DNA of 64,000 nucleotides, taken from assembly GCF_000512585.2 (NCBI RefSeq), contig NC_089241.1, positions 7,830,001 to 7,894,000 on the forward strand, read 5' to 3'. The DNA is from Kwoniella bestiolae CBS 10118. Its lineage: Eukaryota > Basidiomycota > Tremellomycetes > Tremellales > Cryptococcaceae. Position numbers and translations under genes: made by a program. Positions 20,059 to 30,415 of the stretch are shown here, in pieces. Under the pieces are notes generated by a model. It was given only the letters and a program-made list of their open reading frames with translations, did no database searches and was not told the DNA's origin. Numbering within the stretch: position 1 is the first letter of the stretch; each line of letters opens with the position of its first letter.

Positions 20059-21979
20059 CTACAAAACATCTTCCATCCTCACTCCCAAATTCTTATGGAC
20101 GTCTAACCCCATTTGACGTCGCTTCGCAATTTCCGTACGTTCCGCTTCTACCCTTCTCAGTTCTGCTATCTTCTCCTTGGATAGGAAAGTCTCTTTCTCT
20201 TTCGGTGCCGAAGTCTGCGATAAAAGGTACGAACAAGTACAGGTGATTAGATTATATCCCTTCTGTTTCCGAAGTTTGGGACGTCTATCTCGGAAGCAAA
20301 AGGTCTTCGGGATTATAAGGGGTCAAACTCCAGATCCAATGGAAAGGATTATCATGTGGTGTGAAATTGGAGAGGTACAAAGAGCGCACATGATGGTAGT
20401 ACACGAGGTGAAAAGGAGAAACTTCGGTCAATGCGGAGATCTAGGACGCTCTGGGGCCACATGAGGTTCAAGATGATGACGGGATTAAATAGGGATATCA
20501 TGATGAGAAGAACATGAGGGGAAGCGTGGGGATAGATAGGTCCACAAGTCTGAAGGATATGTTGTCCAGGTGCAAGGTTTGAGGGGCAAGATGACCTTTG
20601 ATCGTGAAGGTACGAGGGACTCGAGGCGATGACAAGGCAGAATCCAGACTTACCCTCAAGCTTGACGAATGAGCCTTCATGTCCGCTAAAGGGTCGTATC
20701 CCCCACTCTCGTCCGGCAAGGTCTGACCGGAACGTATCAAGTTCATCTTGAGCTCATACTTGCTCATGTCGTAGTACTGCGTTCACGCGTATGGAAGTCA
20801 GCTCAAGACCTGTAGGAAAGGGTGGCGAACGTCAAACCGGCTTACCTTTTCATGAGGGAGAGTTGCTGCATATCGACCACGTCATCAGCTTGACGCTACT
20901 CATTAATGTTTATCGACTTACCAGTATTATAATCCTCGACGAAAATCGCAAACTCCTTTTTCGTTCGATCCTTTGATATAGTCTCTGGATTGATGGTGCG
21001 TTCTTCTACCAGCCATGCTCGGAATTCCTATCAGTCAGTAACATTTGATCAGCGCTTGCCGCTATATGTAAAGAATTTGGACAGATCGTGAACATACGGA
21101 GTCTTTCTTAGGAAGACTGAATAGAAAACGGACGGATTAGCTCAATGGCGATATATCTGATTCTGATGAGAACCGCATGACCCACTCTATCTCGGTTATA
21201 ATCCCATACTGCCCCCATTTAGCTGTAGACGAAGCGGTACCTCTTTTCTTCTACATAATCATGTTAGCTTCTTGCGAGATCCGGCGGATTCATCCAGCAC
21301 TCACTTTATCTTTCTTAGCTTTCTTCTTCTCCTTCCTCCGTTTTCTTTCCTACGCGACCAGATGATGCACCTCGTCAGTCCAGCACATACAACGCAAGCC
21401 AGTGTGCAGACGTACCTCTCGATCTTCTTTATCCCTCCTCCTCTCCTTCTCTTTCCTCCTCCTACGTCTCCTCTGGTCCTCGCTCTCGCTCTCGCTGTCA
21501 CTTTCAAATCCCGAAGAGCCGGAAGAACTATATGATTTTGACCGTGATCTGTGTCTATGTTTACGGTGCTTTGACCTTCTTTCATCTTTATCTTTGGAAT
21601 GTCGATGAGAAGGTGATCGCGATCGAGAGCGAGAACGACTTGCGAGTGTCAGCTTGACCAACAATGGAAAGGAAAGGACAAAGGGACAGAAGGGGGTTCT
21701 GATTGGGTGGAGTGGAAGTGAAGCACGAAATGTTAAATCAAGGTGTGGATATACTCACCTGTACTTGTCCATGTCCCTACGTGATCTATGTCTTTCCCTC
21801 TCTCTACTCCTACTCCTATCTCTATCCCTTTTATCGTACTCGCGATCACCTCTGTCCGAACAAGCATGATATCTTTCTCTATCAGACTCTCGCGTTCGGT
21901 CCCTACTTCTGTCTCTTCTATCGCGCCCTTCGTCCCGATCTCGGTGAAAAGACCGCTCAGTCCCTCTCCGATCGTCCAT
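20059..21979 (-). CDS. Arg/Ser-rich nuclear protein, probable splicing-associated factor
   Basis: The N-terminal half is an RS-like domain: Asp-Arg, Ser-Arg and Arg-Glu dipeptide repeats over roughly 150 residues (exons 21979 to about 21760 and 21650 to 21415), then a Lys-rich linker. The C-terminal half is a conserved module assembled over several short exons: TAKWGQYGIITE, EFRAWLVEERTINPETISKD, KKEFAIFVEDYN, MSKYELKMNLIRSGQ, YDPLADMKAHSSSLR. The last exon (to 20059) contains LSKEKIAELRRVEAERTEIA and GLDVHKNLGVRMEDVL. I recognise this as a conserved eukaryotic RS-rich family but cannot name it with confidence. RS domains generally place proteins in nuclear speckles and pre-mRNA processing. 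The ATG is at 21977-21979. Confidence 0.85.
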
Positions 21980-22511
21980 GATAGGTGCTATGATGATACA
22001 ATGACTGCTGGTATGGTTGTATGCGTAAAGTATCGTTTTATGTACAAAGGCGGTTATTTTCGAGTTGTGAGTGTTACTCGTATGTTGAAAGGCAGGTGGT
22101 GGAGGCGGTCACTATAATAGTTACTGTAGTGATTGTGGCAAACCAAAAGACACGTGGCGCAATGCCCGTGAAAACAAAGCATATGCTCGTTTGCGATTCC
22201 CCGTCTCCTTCTTTGCGCAACGTAAAGACATGCATGGCGGCGGCCAAGGAGCCTTTCATTCTCACCACCGCCGATATCCCTATCGTTTGTCTCTTCTCCG
22301 GGATTATTATCGGAAAACAGACTGTTAGCTGTCGGATGTACACGACGAAAATGGTCGTCCCCCGTGGATTACAATAGTTTTAACTTAGCTGACTCAGTAT
22401 AACTCAACGGCTGGGTCGCTTGTGTCAGGCGGCGTGCTTTACAGATCGTGCTAATACACCATTGACCATGGGAGTTTCCGATTTCCTGCGTCAATATGAT
22501 ATGTATCAATC
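21980..22511. promoter_or_regulatory. Promoter region of the RS-rich gene
   Basis: A 532-bp spacer upstream of the RS-rich gene start and downstream of the first split-zinc-cluster gene. No coding frame is supported. Confidence 0.5.
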
Positions 22512-23380
22512 TCATCGTTTCCAATCAGTTCGCTCTCGATTGGTCTTCGTTCGATAGCCCTTAACCTCCTCTTTCTTAATCACGGCCCATCTGGGAATCT
22601 CCTCGAACTCGCACCGTTCACTCATCTTCCTACATCTGTTACACACTGGGAATTTTCTGTCCCAACCTGCCATCTCACTCCATGCCTTCCAATTATCGGT
22701 CTTACCGTTCTTCTTTTCTTCAGACCGCTCCTTCAACTTTTCGTCATCCTCCTTTGTCAATCTACAAACTATCCCCTTATTCCTACACCTGTAACATCCC
22801 GAGCCGACTGAAGGACAGACACTGTCACTCAGGTTCAGGCTCCTACGAGGCTCACGGCGACGCCGAGACTTCCTTGTTGACGGGGTAGTGGTTACGGGTA
22901 TAGATGTCGGATAGGAATTCGTTGGGGTTGTGTGGTAACCTAGGGAAATTGGAGAGGCCGTGATGCCAGTAAAAGTATTGCTCGATCCAACATCTGCTTC
23001 CCGAGTGTCCTGCGAGTTCGGGATCTCTCGTGGTAATAACTTTTGGGGGATTGGAGGTCCGCCAGGTCCGAAAGAGACATCTGTCATTTTAGATTCTTCG
23101 CGCTGTGCAGCCTTCGATTTTCCACTTCGACCCAATGTGGACGGATCTGTCAATTGTACTTGCCTTTGGGGTGATCAGTTGATGACACCATTGAACGTCT
23201 CACTTATGACTCATCACTCCATCTCAAATATGCCAAGTCTCTCCACCTCTAACAAAACCTCGAGACTGTCTGCTCTTCTCCTCAGTCATATTGGGAAGTG
23301 CCATTCTGATGTTTATGTAGCTCACCATCCCACAGTGTTTCTTCATACTGATCTGAGACTCCCTCTTCAGACGTTGCCAT
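22512..23380 (-). CDS. Split zinc-cluster protein, tandem paralogue A
   Basis: Three exons (23380-23326, 23269-23218, 23163-22512) join in phase to 252 residues. The family is not known to me. The N-terminus has a predicted helix with SLEVLLEVERLGI, which aligns with the N-termini of the two paralogues to the right. After a Ser/Thr/Pro-rich linker and the basic patch RKSRRRREPRR there is a Cys-rich module: Cys159, 162, 169 (CX2CX6C), then exactly 40 residues containing GKTDNWKAWSEMAGW, then Cys213-type site CNRCRKMSERC (Cys210, 213, 220; CX2CX6C). Each half has the spacing of half a Zn2Cys6 cluster, but the linker is far longer than the usual 5-12 residues. The C-terminus is basic. DNA binding through a zinc cluster with an expanded loop is inferred. 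No fungal transcription-factor middle domain is present. Confidence 0.8.
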
Positions 23381-23914
23381 TGCCCTTAGGAAAGGATGAC
23401 CGGGAAGCTGTTCTAAATCAAGCAGACTTTCTGTCGGCTAGTGATGCTACGAATGAATAGGTGCGACGTTGAACGTCGTTGCATATGCTCGCATTGAGAC
23501 ATAAACTCGTGATACTCATGGGCTCACCGTCCCATGACCCGTATTCAAGTACTGCTTCGACATCCTTTGATTGTATTGATGCTTTTTTTTCCCTGTGCTT
23601 GGAATGCGTCGTGAAAGGAAAGAAAGGGCGGTGTAGGCGAAGGTGCACAAATATCTGAAGATCGATCGCGAGTAGCTTAGTGTAGGGTTTGTATGACTCG
23701 AGGCCAACGTATGATAGGGAATCAACATCGGGGACCGTGGTCCGGATTCGCGAGCTTGCACAAGATGATCAGAGCCCCAGTCATCCAAGAAATAAAAGGA
23801 GCTAACATGCACATTATTGTGAGCTTAGATACAAGTGGATTAGAAGACTATGGCAAAAACTTCTCTTCTGAGTTCAGGATTAAGAACTCGATGTACTGTA
23901 CCACATAACAGCAA
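23381..23914. promoter_or_regulatory. Promoter region of paralogue A
   Basis: A 534-bp spacer with no supported gene. It contains a 12-bp perfect inverted repeat, GGACCGTGGTCC, at 23732-23743. Short open frames here do not resemble the neighbouring family. Confidence 0.45.
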
Positions 23915-24610
23915 TCACTTTCCCCTTTTCCTGTCCCAACCGACCCTCTTTGGGATCTCCGGAAAATTACACCTATAATCATTTATCTTACATCTCTGAC
24001 AAATCGGCATCATACCCGACCAGTTAGCTCGTTTACTCCATCTTGCCCATTGGTCGGTCCTTCCCTCATTGAGCTCCTGATACCTCGCCTCGAATAACGT
24101 CCGATCCTGCGCTGATAATTGGCAGACCGCCGGGATACCGTTGCTGCTGAAGTTTAAGCAGTTTCCGCAGCCCGAGCCTATGGGCGGAGCGGATTCCTCA
24201 TCCAGGGTAGTTTTGCTGAGGAATGCAACTGTTGAGGGGCTCTCTCCTTGGGATAGAGGTATGATGGGTTCCTCTTGCTCAGGCATGTCCATTCCCTCTG
24301 CTGCATTTTCGGTGGGCGCAGGTTCCCTAAAGGCTCTCGTTGGCTATTCAACGTCTGAATCATCCATCGAGATTTCCTCCTCATACGACCAATAATTCCC
24401 TGTCTCCAGCGGCGGTGAGTAAGGAGAAGAGGAAGCCTTTTCTGATATCAGAGTTTTAGGGGAGGCGGGACTCAACCCTAGTGTTTCTAAAGCTTCAGCG
24501 AATAACCCAGAACCTTCCAAGAGCGTATCGCGTATGGTCGAACGCTTTATTGTGAATTTCGATACTTCGTCGGGAAAGTTAAGTCCTTCCCGCTGCCCGT
24601 TATGCTGCAT
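23915..24610 (-). CDS. Split zinc-cluster protein, tandem paralogue B
   Basis: Two exons (24610-24390, 24326-23915; 63-nt intron starting GTCGTA) join in phase to 210 residues. The N-terminal segment TLLEGSGLFAEALETLGLSP matches the N-terminus of paralogue C (TLVGYGEGLSLLLEVRDAIG then LPPASP). The Cys-rich module follows PPIGSGC: Cys127, 130, 142 (CX2CX11C), 40 residues with NEGRTDQWARWSKRANW, then CQRCKINDYRC (Cys183, 186, 193) and FPEIPKR. It is shorter in the linker than A and C and ends soon after the module with a basic tail. Function is unknown. Its position between A and C, same strand and same architecture shows an origin by tandem duplication. Confidence 0.8.
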
Positions 24611-25332
24611 ATTGATTGATGCGAATATCTTGAAGATCGTTGATTTGTAATTTGAGCAAAGCAGAAAAATATATGATTGGATAGTCGATGGCGAACGAGG
24701 TCCTAGGCCTAGCCTGTTCAAAGCAGACATATTCGTGTTCCGCCGAAACACTGACATTCTTTTCACCAAACGTGCCTTTCTCAATCTGCACAGAAAAGAT
24801 CCTGGGATCCTTTCAGGCTGTGACGTGCTGAGACACAGCTTGTTCTATGCGTTCTCGAGCCGAGTACACAAGACATATACTAGTGCGATAGGTCCAATAC
24901 CTCCTGTTGACTCGTAAAAGGTCGATACTGGTGTAGTTCATGATGGACGCTGTGCGCCACACGTGAATCATCACACAGACGGGTACACCAAACGGACGAT
25001 ATGCGTACAGTATCGATAGTTTCGATTTTTATGGGGAAATGTTGAGCTCGCGCCGCTGGAAGCCCTGGAGCCTTTGTGAAGTTTGTCAAAAGATCAGATA
25101 GTACAGCGCCGTACGGCTCTCACTGTGTGAATAGACAGCTGATTCCGATATACAATAGTGTAATGTTGCATCGACTTTACAGGACTTACACACGTGACCT
25201 ATCAAGATGTAGTCTACTTCAACACCCTCACACGACATTTATAAAGTGTAAATACAACTCGAGGTAGAATCTCTACTCTCGGTCCTCACCATCAAGATCG
25301 GTAGCTGGTTATACTGTACTCAGCGATAGAGG
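24611..25332. promoter_or_regulatory. Promoter region of paralogue B
   Basis: A 722-bp spacer. It contains the 10-bp palindrome GCCGTACGGC at 25107-25116, which carries everted CCG/CGG triplets, and CACGTGA at 25193-25199. No coding frame is supported. Confidence 0.4.
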
Positions 25333-26013
25333 TTATCTTCGCCCCTGAGTCGAGACGATGCTCCGAGGTATCTCCGGAAAATTACACCTATGACCATTCC
25401 TCCTACATCTCAGACAAGTCGGCATCCTACGACCCCAATTATGCTCTTTACTCCATTTCAACCAGTTATCTGTCCTGCCTTCACTATACTCTCGGTACCG
25501 CGCCTCAAATTTCTTCTGATCTTCCACCGACAGACGACAGACTCGAGGATCGTCCGGACTACTTTTGGATAGACAGTTTTCGCAACCTGATCCGACAGGT
25601 GGCGGGAGACCGTCATTTATGTCGATACTTCTTTTGGGTGGCTTTCGTTCATCGGCTGACTTCAGTGTACGCTTAGGCCGGATGGCCCAATCATGTGATA
25701 AGGGCGAGGTTATGGTGGTGGCGGCAGGGGTCGAGGTGGGTGTTTCTTGGGGTGAAGTATCGATCGTGAATTGTGAACCAGGAGAGGTGACCGTATTGGA
25801 TAGTTCATCTGATTGTCTCGATGCCATGCTATATGTCAGTCTCGAGTCCCCAAGTAATGTATAATCCTGTGAGTCTAGTCCTGACATCTGTTCAGATGTG
25901 GAGTCAGGCTCTTCATTTGGGATGACGGGTGATGCAGGAGGCAGCCCGATAGCATCCCGCACTTCCAAAAGCAATGATAACCCCTCTCCGTATCCTACGA
26001 GGGTATCATCCAT
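25333..26013 (-). CDS. Split zinc-cluster protein, tandem paralogue C
   Basis: A single exon of 226 residues. The N-terminal helix GLSLLLEVRDAIGLPPASP is followed by a Ser/Thr/Pro-rich linker, the basic patch RPKRTLKSADERKPPKRS and the Cys-rich module: GSGCENC with Cys144, 147 and 159 (CX2CX11C), then exactly 40 residues containing SEGRTDNWLKWSKEHNW, then CLRCRRNGHRC (Cys200, 203, 210) and NFPEIPR. It shares more residues with paralogue B than with A. The basic residues inside the second half-cluster (RRNGHR) resemble the DNA-contacting stretch of ordinary zinc-cluster factors. It is the only intron-free member of the three. A nuclear DNA-binding role is inferred. Confidence 0.85.
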   Translation of the reverse strand: MDDTLVGYGEGLSLLLEVRDAIGLPPASPVIPNEEPDSTSEQMSGLDSQDYTLLGDSRLTYSMASRQSDELSNTVTSPGSQFTIDTSPQETPTSTPAATTITSPLSHDWAIRPKRTLKSADERKPPKRSIDINDGLPPPVGSGCENCLSKSSPDDPRVCRLSVEDQKKFEARYREYSEGRTDNWLKWSKEHNWGRRMPTCLRCRRNGHRCNFPEIPRSIVSTQGRR

Positions 26014-26642
26014 CTTTTATCTTCTTGTATATTAACTTATCGTAGGTCAAGCTTTTAGTATCGACTGTCCAGATCGATCAAGTTGCTTCTCTCGTAAGTA
26101 AAGCCATGGATATCAATCAAGCAATTGTCTTTCCTGGATCGTCCGTTTGTAGCGATCATGAACACTATCTCCACCTCTGCTGTAGGCGTTGAACTGATGC
26201 GAAGAAATTCAACGTCCGCTCGGAAGCGACGGACCCAGAGTCGAATGCTCGGAGTCGGTTCCTTTCAAGTCGGGTCTTCCGGGCAAATGGGCAGGTCTAA
26301 CAACTCGTAACGATTTCAAATATAATTTATTGTTGCATCATGACACACCCACATAACATATATATAAAGTATAAATCAACGAAAAGAGGAGAGAAACAGA
26401 AATCATTTCACTTCAAATGTCCAATGCGCGTCTATACTCGATCGCCTATACACCACAAAGGGGAAGTATAAGGATCAAACGTAGATGTTGAGCGACATAC
26501 TATAAGAGAGAGACAGATCTAAAGAAAGAGAAGCGAGAGGCCCTTCTGGATGGAAGGAAATCCCTAAATGTCCGATACATTCCGATCCGTTCTAATTGCT
26601 ATACACATTTACTGAGAGAGAAGTTGTGAGATGAGTTTTGAC
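26014..26642. other. Spacer: promoter of paralogue C and 3' UTR of next gene
   Basis: A 629-bp stretch with no supported gene. The part near 26014 is upstream of paralogue C. The part near 26640, purine-rich on the plus strand, is downstream of the secreted Cys-rich gene. Confidence 0.5.
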
Positions 26643-28197
26643 TTATACGGGGACACATGATGTGCCGTTGGCTTGGAAGCCTTGTTTACAGGTATAGACT
26701 GTGAGGGAAGTCGGTGTCAGCATGTATAAGATCTCTCAAGCAGTAGAAGTCGATCACGAGATGACGAGGGAGACATCGTTAGTGTTGGTGAGATGATGAG
26801 CCCACTCACCAGCGCATGAACCGACCTCGCAGCCGACAGAGAGGGCGTGAGGGATCGAAGTACAATCTTGACCGCCTTGGCCGAGACATCCACCACAAGC
26901 TTCAAGTTCAGTAGCGAAGTCGACACATTCGTATGCCCATTCACCACCCAGAGCAGAAGGGACGGTACTACGATTAGGTAAGAACAAATCGACGATCAGC
27001 CACAGGACTTGGGGGACTAAAGGGATCGGCCGACTCACCAAGCATGGAGAGAACCGGGGCAGTACATCTTATCGAGATCAGTTTGAGGGAAGTTCAAAGG
27101 TTGTTGACCGTCTGTAAGATCTCTCTTCCAACCTTTATGATTTGATAAAGAGGACCACCATTTTTCAAAGTCAGCTTGATTGAACTTGCCTCCCCATGGG
27201 AACTTGCCACCTTGATGACTTGACTGACCTTTTCCTCCTTGAGGTTTTCCTGATGGACCGGGGTTACCACCACCGCAGCAGTCTATAGGGCACCACGCGT
27301 TTCGATTAGCATAGGTTCGTAACAACTATCACAAAAGACGAGCAGTGGGGAGCAGAGTCAACTCACGGTTGTGGTCATCCCAATCTCCACAGCCGGGTTC
27401 AGGAGATCCAGGACCGTTAGGAAGACATTTCTTCAATTGCTTGTGCCAGAACCAACCTAGAATCGCATCAAATCAGATATCAATATTACGTTCTGCATTA
27501 CAATGACAAGGCAGAAGATATAGAACTCACCCTTAGGACATGATTTGCCTGGAGGACAGTCACCCTTGGGAGGGTTCCATTGCCAGTCGTTATCACAACA
27601 GGTACCGGATCGTTCGTGCCACCATTGACCGCCGTGACATTTACCACCGGCCTTCACACATTTGTGAGTCTTCTTGTCGTAGGTGTAACCTGATATCCAT
27701 GTCAGTCTCGGACGCTTCGGAGGATGGGACGTGGAATGAACATACCTTCACCGCAATCACATGGAGAGACTTCCTTAGGGGGAATACAGCTACAACGAGG
27801 TGAGCGACCATCCGGATAGAGAGGGGTAATGTAGAGTAAAGCTCACCAGTCAGTCTTGAAATGCTTGCTCCAGCCGAAAGGACATTCATTCTCGTGCTTG
27901 GGACTGTCAACACCGAACATCATAAGCGTCGTCTCGTGCCAAGAAAGCTAGAGAGAGAGAGGGATAAACTTACGGTTGTCTAGTCTTATCAGAGCAACAG
28001 AGGGGACTACCTCCAAAGTCGGTGAAGAAACTTCCCGCTCCGGAACACCAGTCTTTTTGTTCGTGAGAGGCCTTCTCCTTGATAGAGAAACCACAACCAA
28101 AGTTGAATGAACCTCCTCGAGCAAGACCGCCAAAACCGTTCGCGGAGACGCTACCCGCCAGGGAGAGGAGAGCGACGACGAAAGTTGAGGAAACCAT
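26643..28197 (-). CDS. Secreted Cys-rich protein with PriA-like C-terminal domain
   Basis: About eight short exons. The first (28197-27973) begins MVSSTFVVALLSLAGSVSA, a clear signal peptide. The mature chain is rich in Cys, Gly and Trp and shows repeated short units such as CPFGWSKHFKTDW, YTYDKKTHKCV, GGQWWHERSGTCC and GWFWHKQLKKC, then a Gly/Lys/Gln-rich linker. The C-terminal exons read WAYECVDFATELEACGGC, QDCTSIPHALSVGC, EVGSCAVYTCKQGFQ and NGTSCVPV, which is the PriA-type domain found in many basidiomycete extracellular and cell-wall-associated proteins. Most Cys should form disulphides outside the cell. The molecular role of the family is not established; cell-wall or surface association is the best guess. 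The stop is at 26643-26645. Confidence 0.85.
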
Positions 28198-29504
28198 TTT
28201 GAATTAGGGAAGGGGGATGGAGATGGTGTTGACAATGACGAGAAAGAGATAGGGAGAAAATGTAGTAGCGATGGACGAGGACGAAATGAGGGATATAGGG
28301 AAGCGCTGTTAAGGGGATGATATAATATATCTAAGATAGAGATCAAATCAATTATTGGGTCTAATCGATAGATATCTGATCTGAATAAAGAATGGTATTT
28401 GATAAAGGAGTGATTTTGGAGGGTGGGTAGGTAGGTGATGAGAATATGAGAATGAGGGAGGATGAGAAAAAAGGGGGGTTCTCGTTTTCTTTTTCACGAC
28501 TGGTATAGCTTTATGACAAAGGGAACCAATCAAAACCGATCTGCTGGGGTCCAAGTGAAGGTATAGTACGTGTGAACGTTTCATCATTGTTGTTGTTGTC
28601 ATCCTTTAGTATCGTTTTCATCCCTTGTTGTTTAGTTCACACTCCCAAGGGGGGACCGAACGACGTGGGTCTGAGCGAAACGACTATACCAACCATGTCA
28701 ATGTCAATCAGGAAGGGATAATGAAGTCCTTCAAAGTGGTGTAATCGACTGAACAAAAAGGCCTCAGCCTCAGCCTCGGATTTTCCCTTCCGAACCACTC
28801 AGTGATGTACATAACATAAAACGCACACACCCCCGCGATATGATCCTTGATGGGACGCTTATGGTGTGTAGATCAAGGGGTAAAAAGACATTTCAGTTTA
28901 TCCAATAAATTTCGAGGCCAACTCTTGTTGTCTCCCCCACTTTCCTTATTCCCACTGCCCCTACACATTATCCAGATGTAGACAACGGCTTACCGCCCTT
29001 TCTTTCTCTTCTTGACTTTTTTCGGAGATCATGAGTAAGTGTATCGCTGTTCCTGTCGCTTTTCTTTCGGATATGATCCTTTCCACCATACTGAGCGTGT
29101 CGTCTATAACAGCCTCGTAAACTCGCTTTGGGCGGGTGAGGGCGGAGGGCGCATCGCATCTTGTCCATGGCACACTGACTCATTGTTAGACTCCAAGGCG
29201 CCCTTTTAGCACAACAGTGTGAAGCCAGAGCGAAGTCTGGACATGTGCAGTACATGGTTGATACACAAAAAGCATGTTTAGTGATTGTGGGTTTCCCGTA
29301 TTGATCGGTATCTAAGAGTTCATGTTTCAGGTTACGCACTGATCAATACAAAACGGACAAGGTTGATTGATGGTCGTTTTGACTATTTGTCCGATGCATC
29401 GCCCCATCTCCACATTCAGAGCCGGCCGTATTGATGGCCAGCGCCCCTGACTCTTGAGATGTGCCTTTTAACCAGTTCTTCAAAGTTACACACAAGTCGA
29501 TCCT
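28198..29504. other. Promoter of secreted gene plus unresolved stretch
   Basis: Between 28198 and about 28900 this is upstream sequence of the secreted Cys-rich gene, with a G-rich run (AAAAAGGGGGG-like) at 28468-28480. Between 28961 and 29340 the minus strand has overlapping open frames; one contains the zinc-ligand-like string YCTCPDF, and another gives the helix-like VYEAVIDDTLSMVERIISER. I could not join them into a convincing gene. Confidence 0.3.
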
Positions 29505-29855
29505 TCACACACAACAATCTCGTTTCAAGGTGGTACAATCTGTGGGTATTCCTTCGTATGTCCTCCCAAACTCGTGATTGTCCACATGTGCCTTTGCACG
29601 TTCGCACCTTTCTGGGTAAGATTCGGACGTATAAGTACATTCAGAAAGGGAACGGAGATCGTCTTGCTGAGCATTGAGCCCGAGGCTTACATGAGCATGA
29701 GCCGTAGGATCCAAGAGACGATGAACCGGGTGCCTTTCCAAATCTCCAGGTGACGGGAGGGGCTGTAGTGTAGTGAAGTTGAAGTTCGAAATAGGTACGA
29801 ACGGGAGACCGAGATGAGCGGGACCAAGCTCAGTAGTGGAGCCGATCAAGGTCAT
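29505..29855 (-). CDS. Candidate small protein of unknown function
   Basis: An ATG-initiated frame of 116 residues beginning MTLIGSTTELGPAHLGLPF. An alternative model splices at GTAAGC after codon 55 to an acceptor near 29615 and gives about 83 residues ending EYPQIVPP. I do not recognise the product. The first 55 codons look codon-biased like neighbouring genes and lie upstream of plausible splice signals, so at least that part may be a real exon. No domain, signal peptide or membrane segment is visible. It could instead be an exon of a longer gene or a chance frame. Confidence 0.3.
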   Translation of the reverse strand: MTLIGSTTELGPAHLGLPFVPISNFNFTTLQPLPSPGDLERHPVHRLLDPTAHAHVSLGLNAQQDDLRSLSECTYTSESYPERCERAKAHVDNHEFGRTYEGIPTDCTTLKRDCCV

Positions 29856-30415
29856 AGATACCCTGCAGAGATGTATATGAGTGGGGTGGTGAGTACGGAC
29901 TAATCCAGTTGTTCCCGGGTGTCTCGGGACGAAGATGAAACGTCAAGGAGGTCCGTGCGTTGGTGGTTTGTTATTGTTGCTGCAGACTGTGGAGCGGATC
30001 TGGTATGATGATTTGTTTCTCACGTGTCATATCAACGCGTTCAAAAGTATAGTATAGTAGTAATGTACCTTCGTAGCATGGTAAACTGCTAGCGTGATAC
30101 TGTACGGTGGATTGGGTTATGATAGACACATATCGAATAAATATATCATTAGCTTGGAGTAGATTCAGCAAAATGAACAAAGATCTGAACACACATAGTA
30201 TAGTAGACACAGGCGAGAAGGATGATGGATGAGCGGAAGCAAATGTATCACAAATCATGACAGTGAAAAATGTGACGTGTGATACTCACACTTGCCACTT
30301 TGTTGATTTCAACGATTCAAGCATTCAACATGACATGCACCAAGTCGATTATCTAGCATCCACAGATAACTATATCAGTTCATAACCAAGCAGAGTATCA
30401 GCAGAATCGCACAAG
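29856..30415. other. Upstream region of SLT11
   Basis: A 560-bp stretch with only weak short frames. The last 150 bp should be the SLT11 promoter and 5' UTR. Confidence 0.45.

Noticed and set aside
29505..29560. C-terminal CCV resembling a prenylation (CaaX) signal of a pheromone precursor
   Set aside because: The frame ends DCCV without Cys at the fourth position from the end, so it is not a CaaX motif, and nothing else is pheromone-like.
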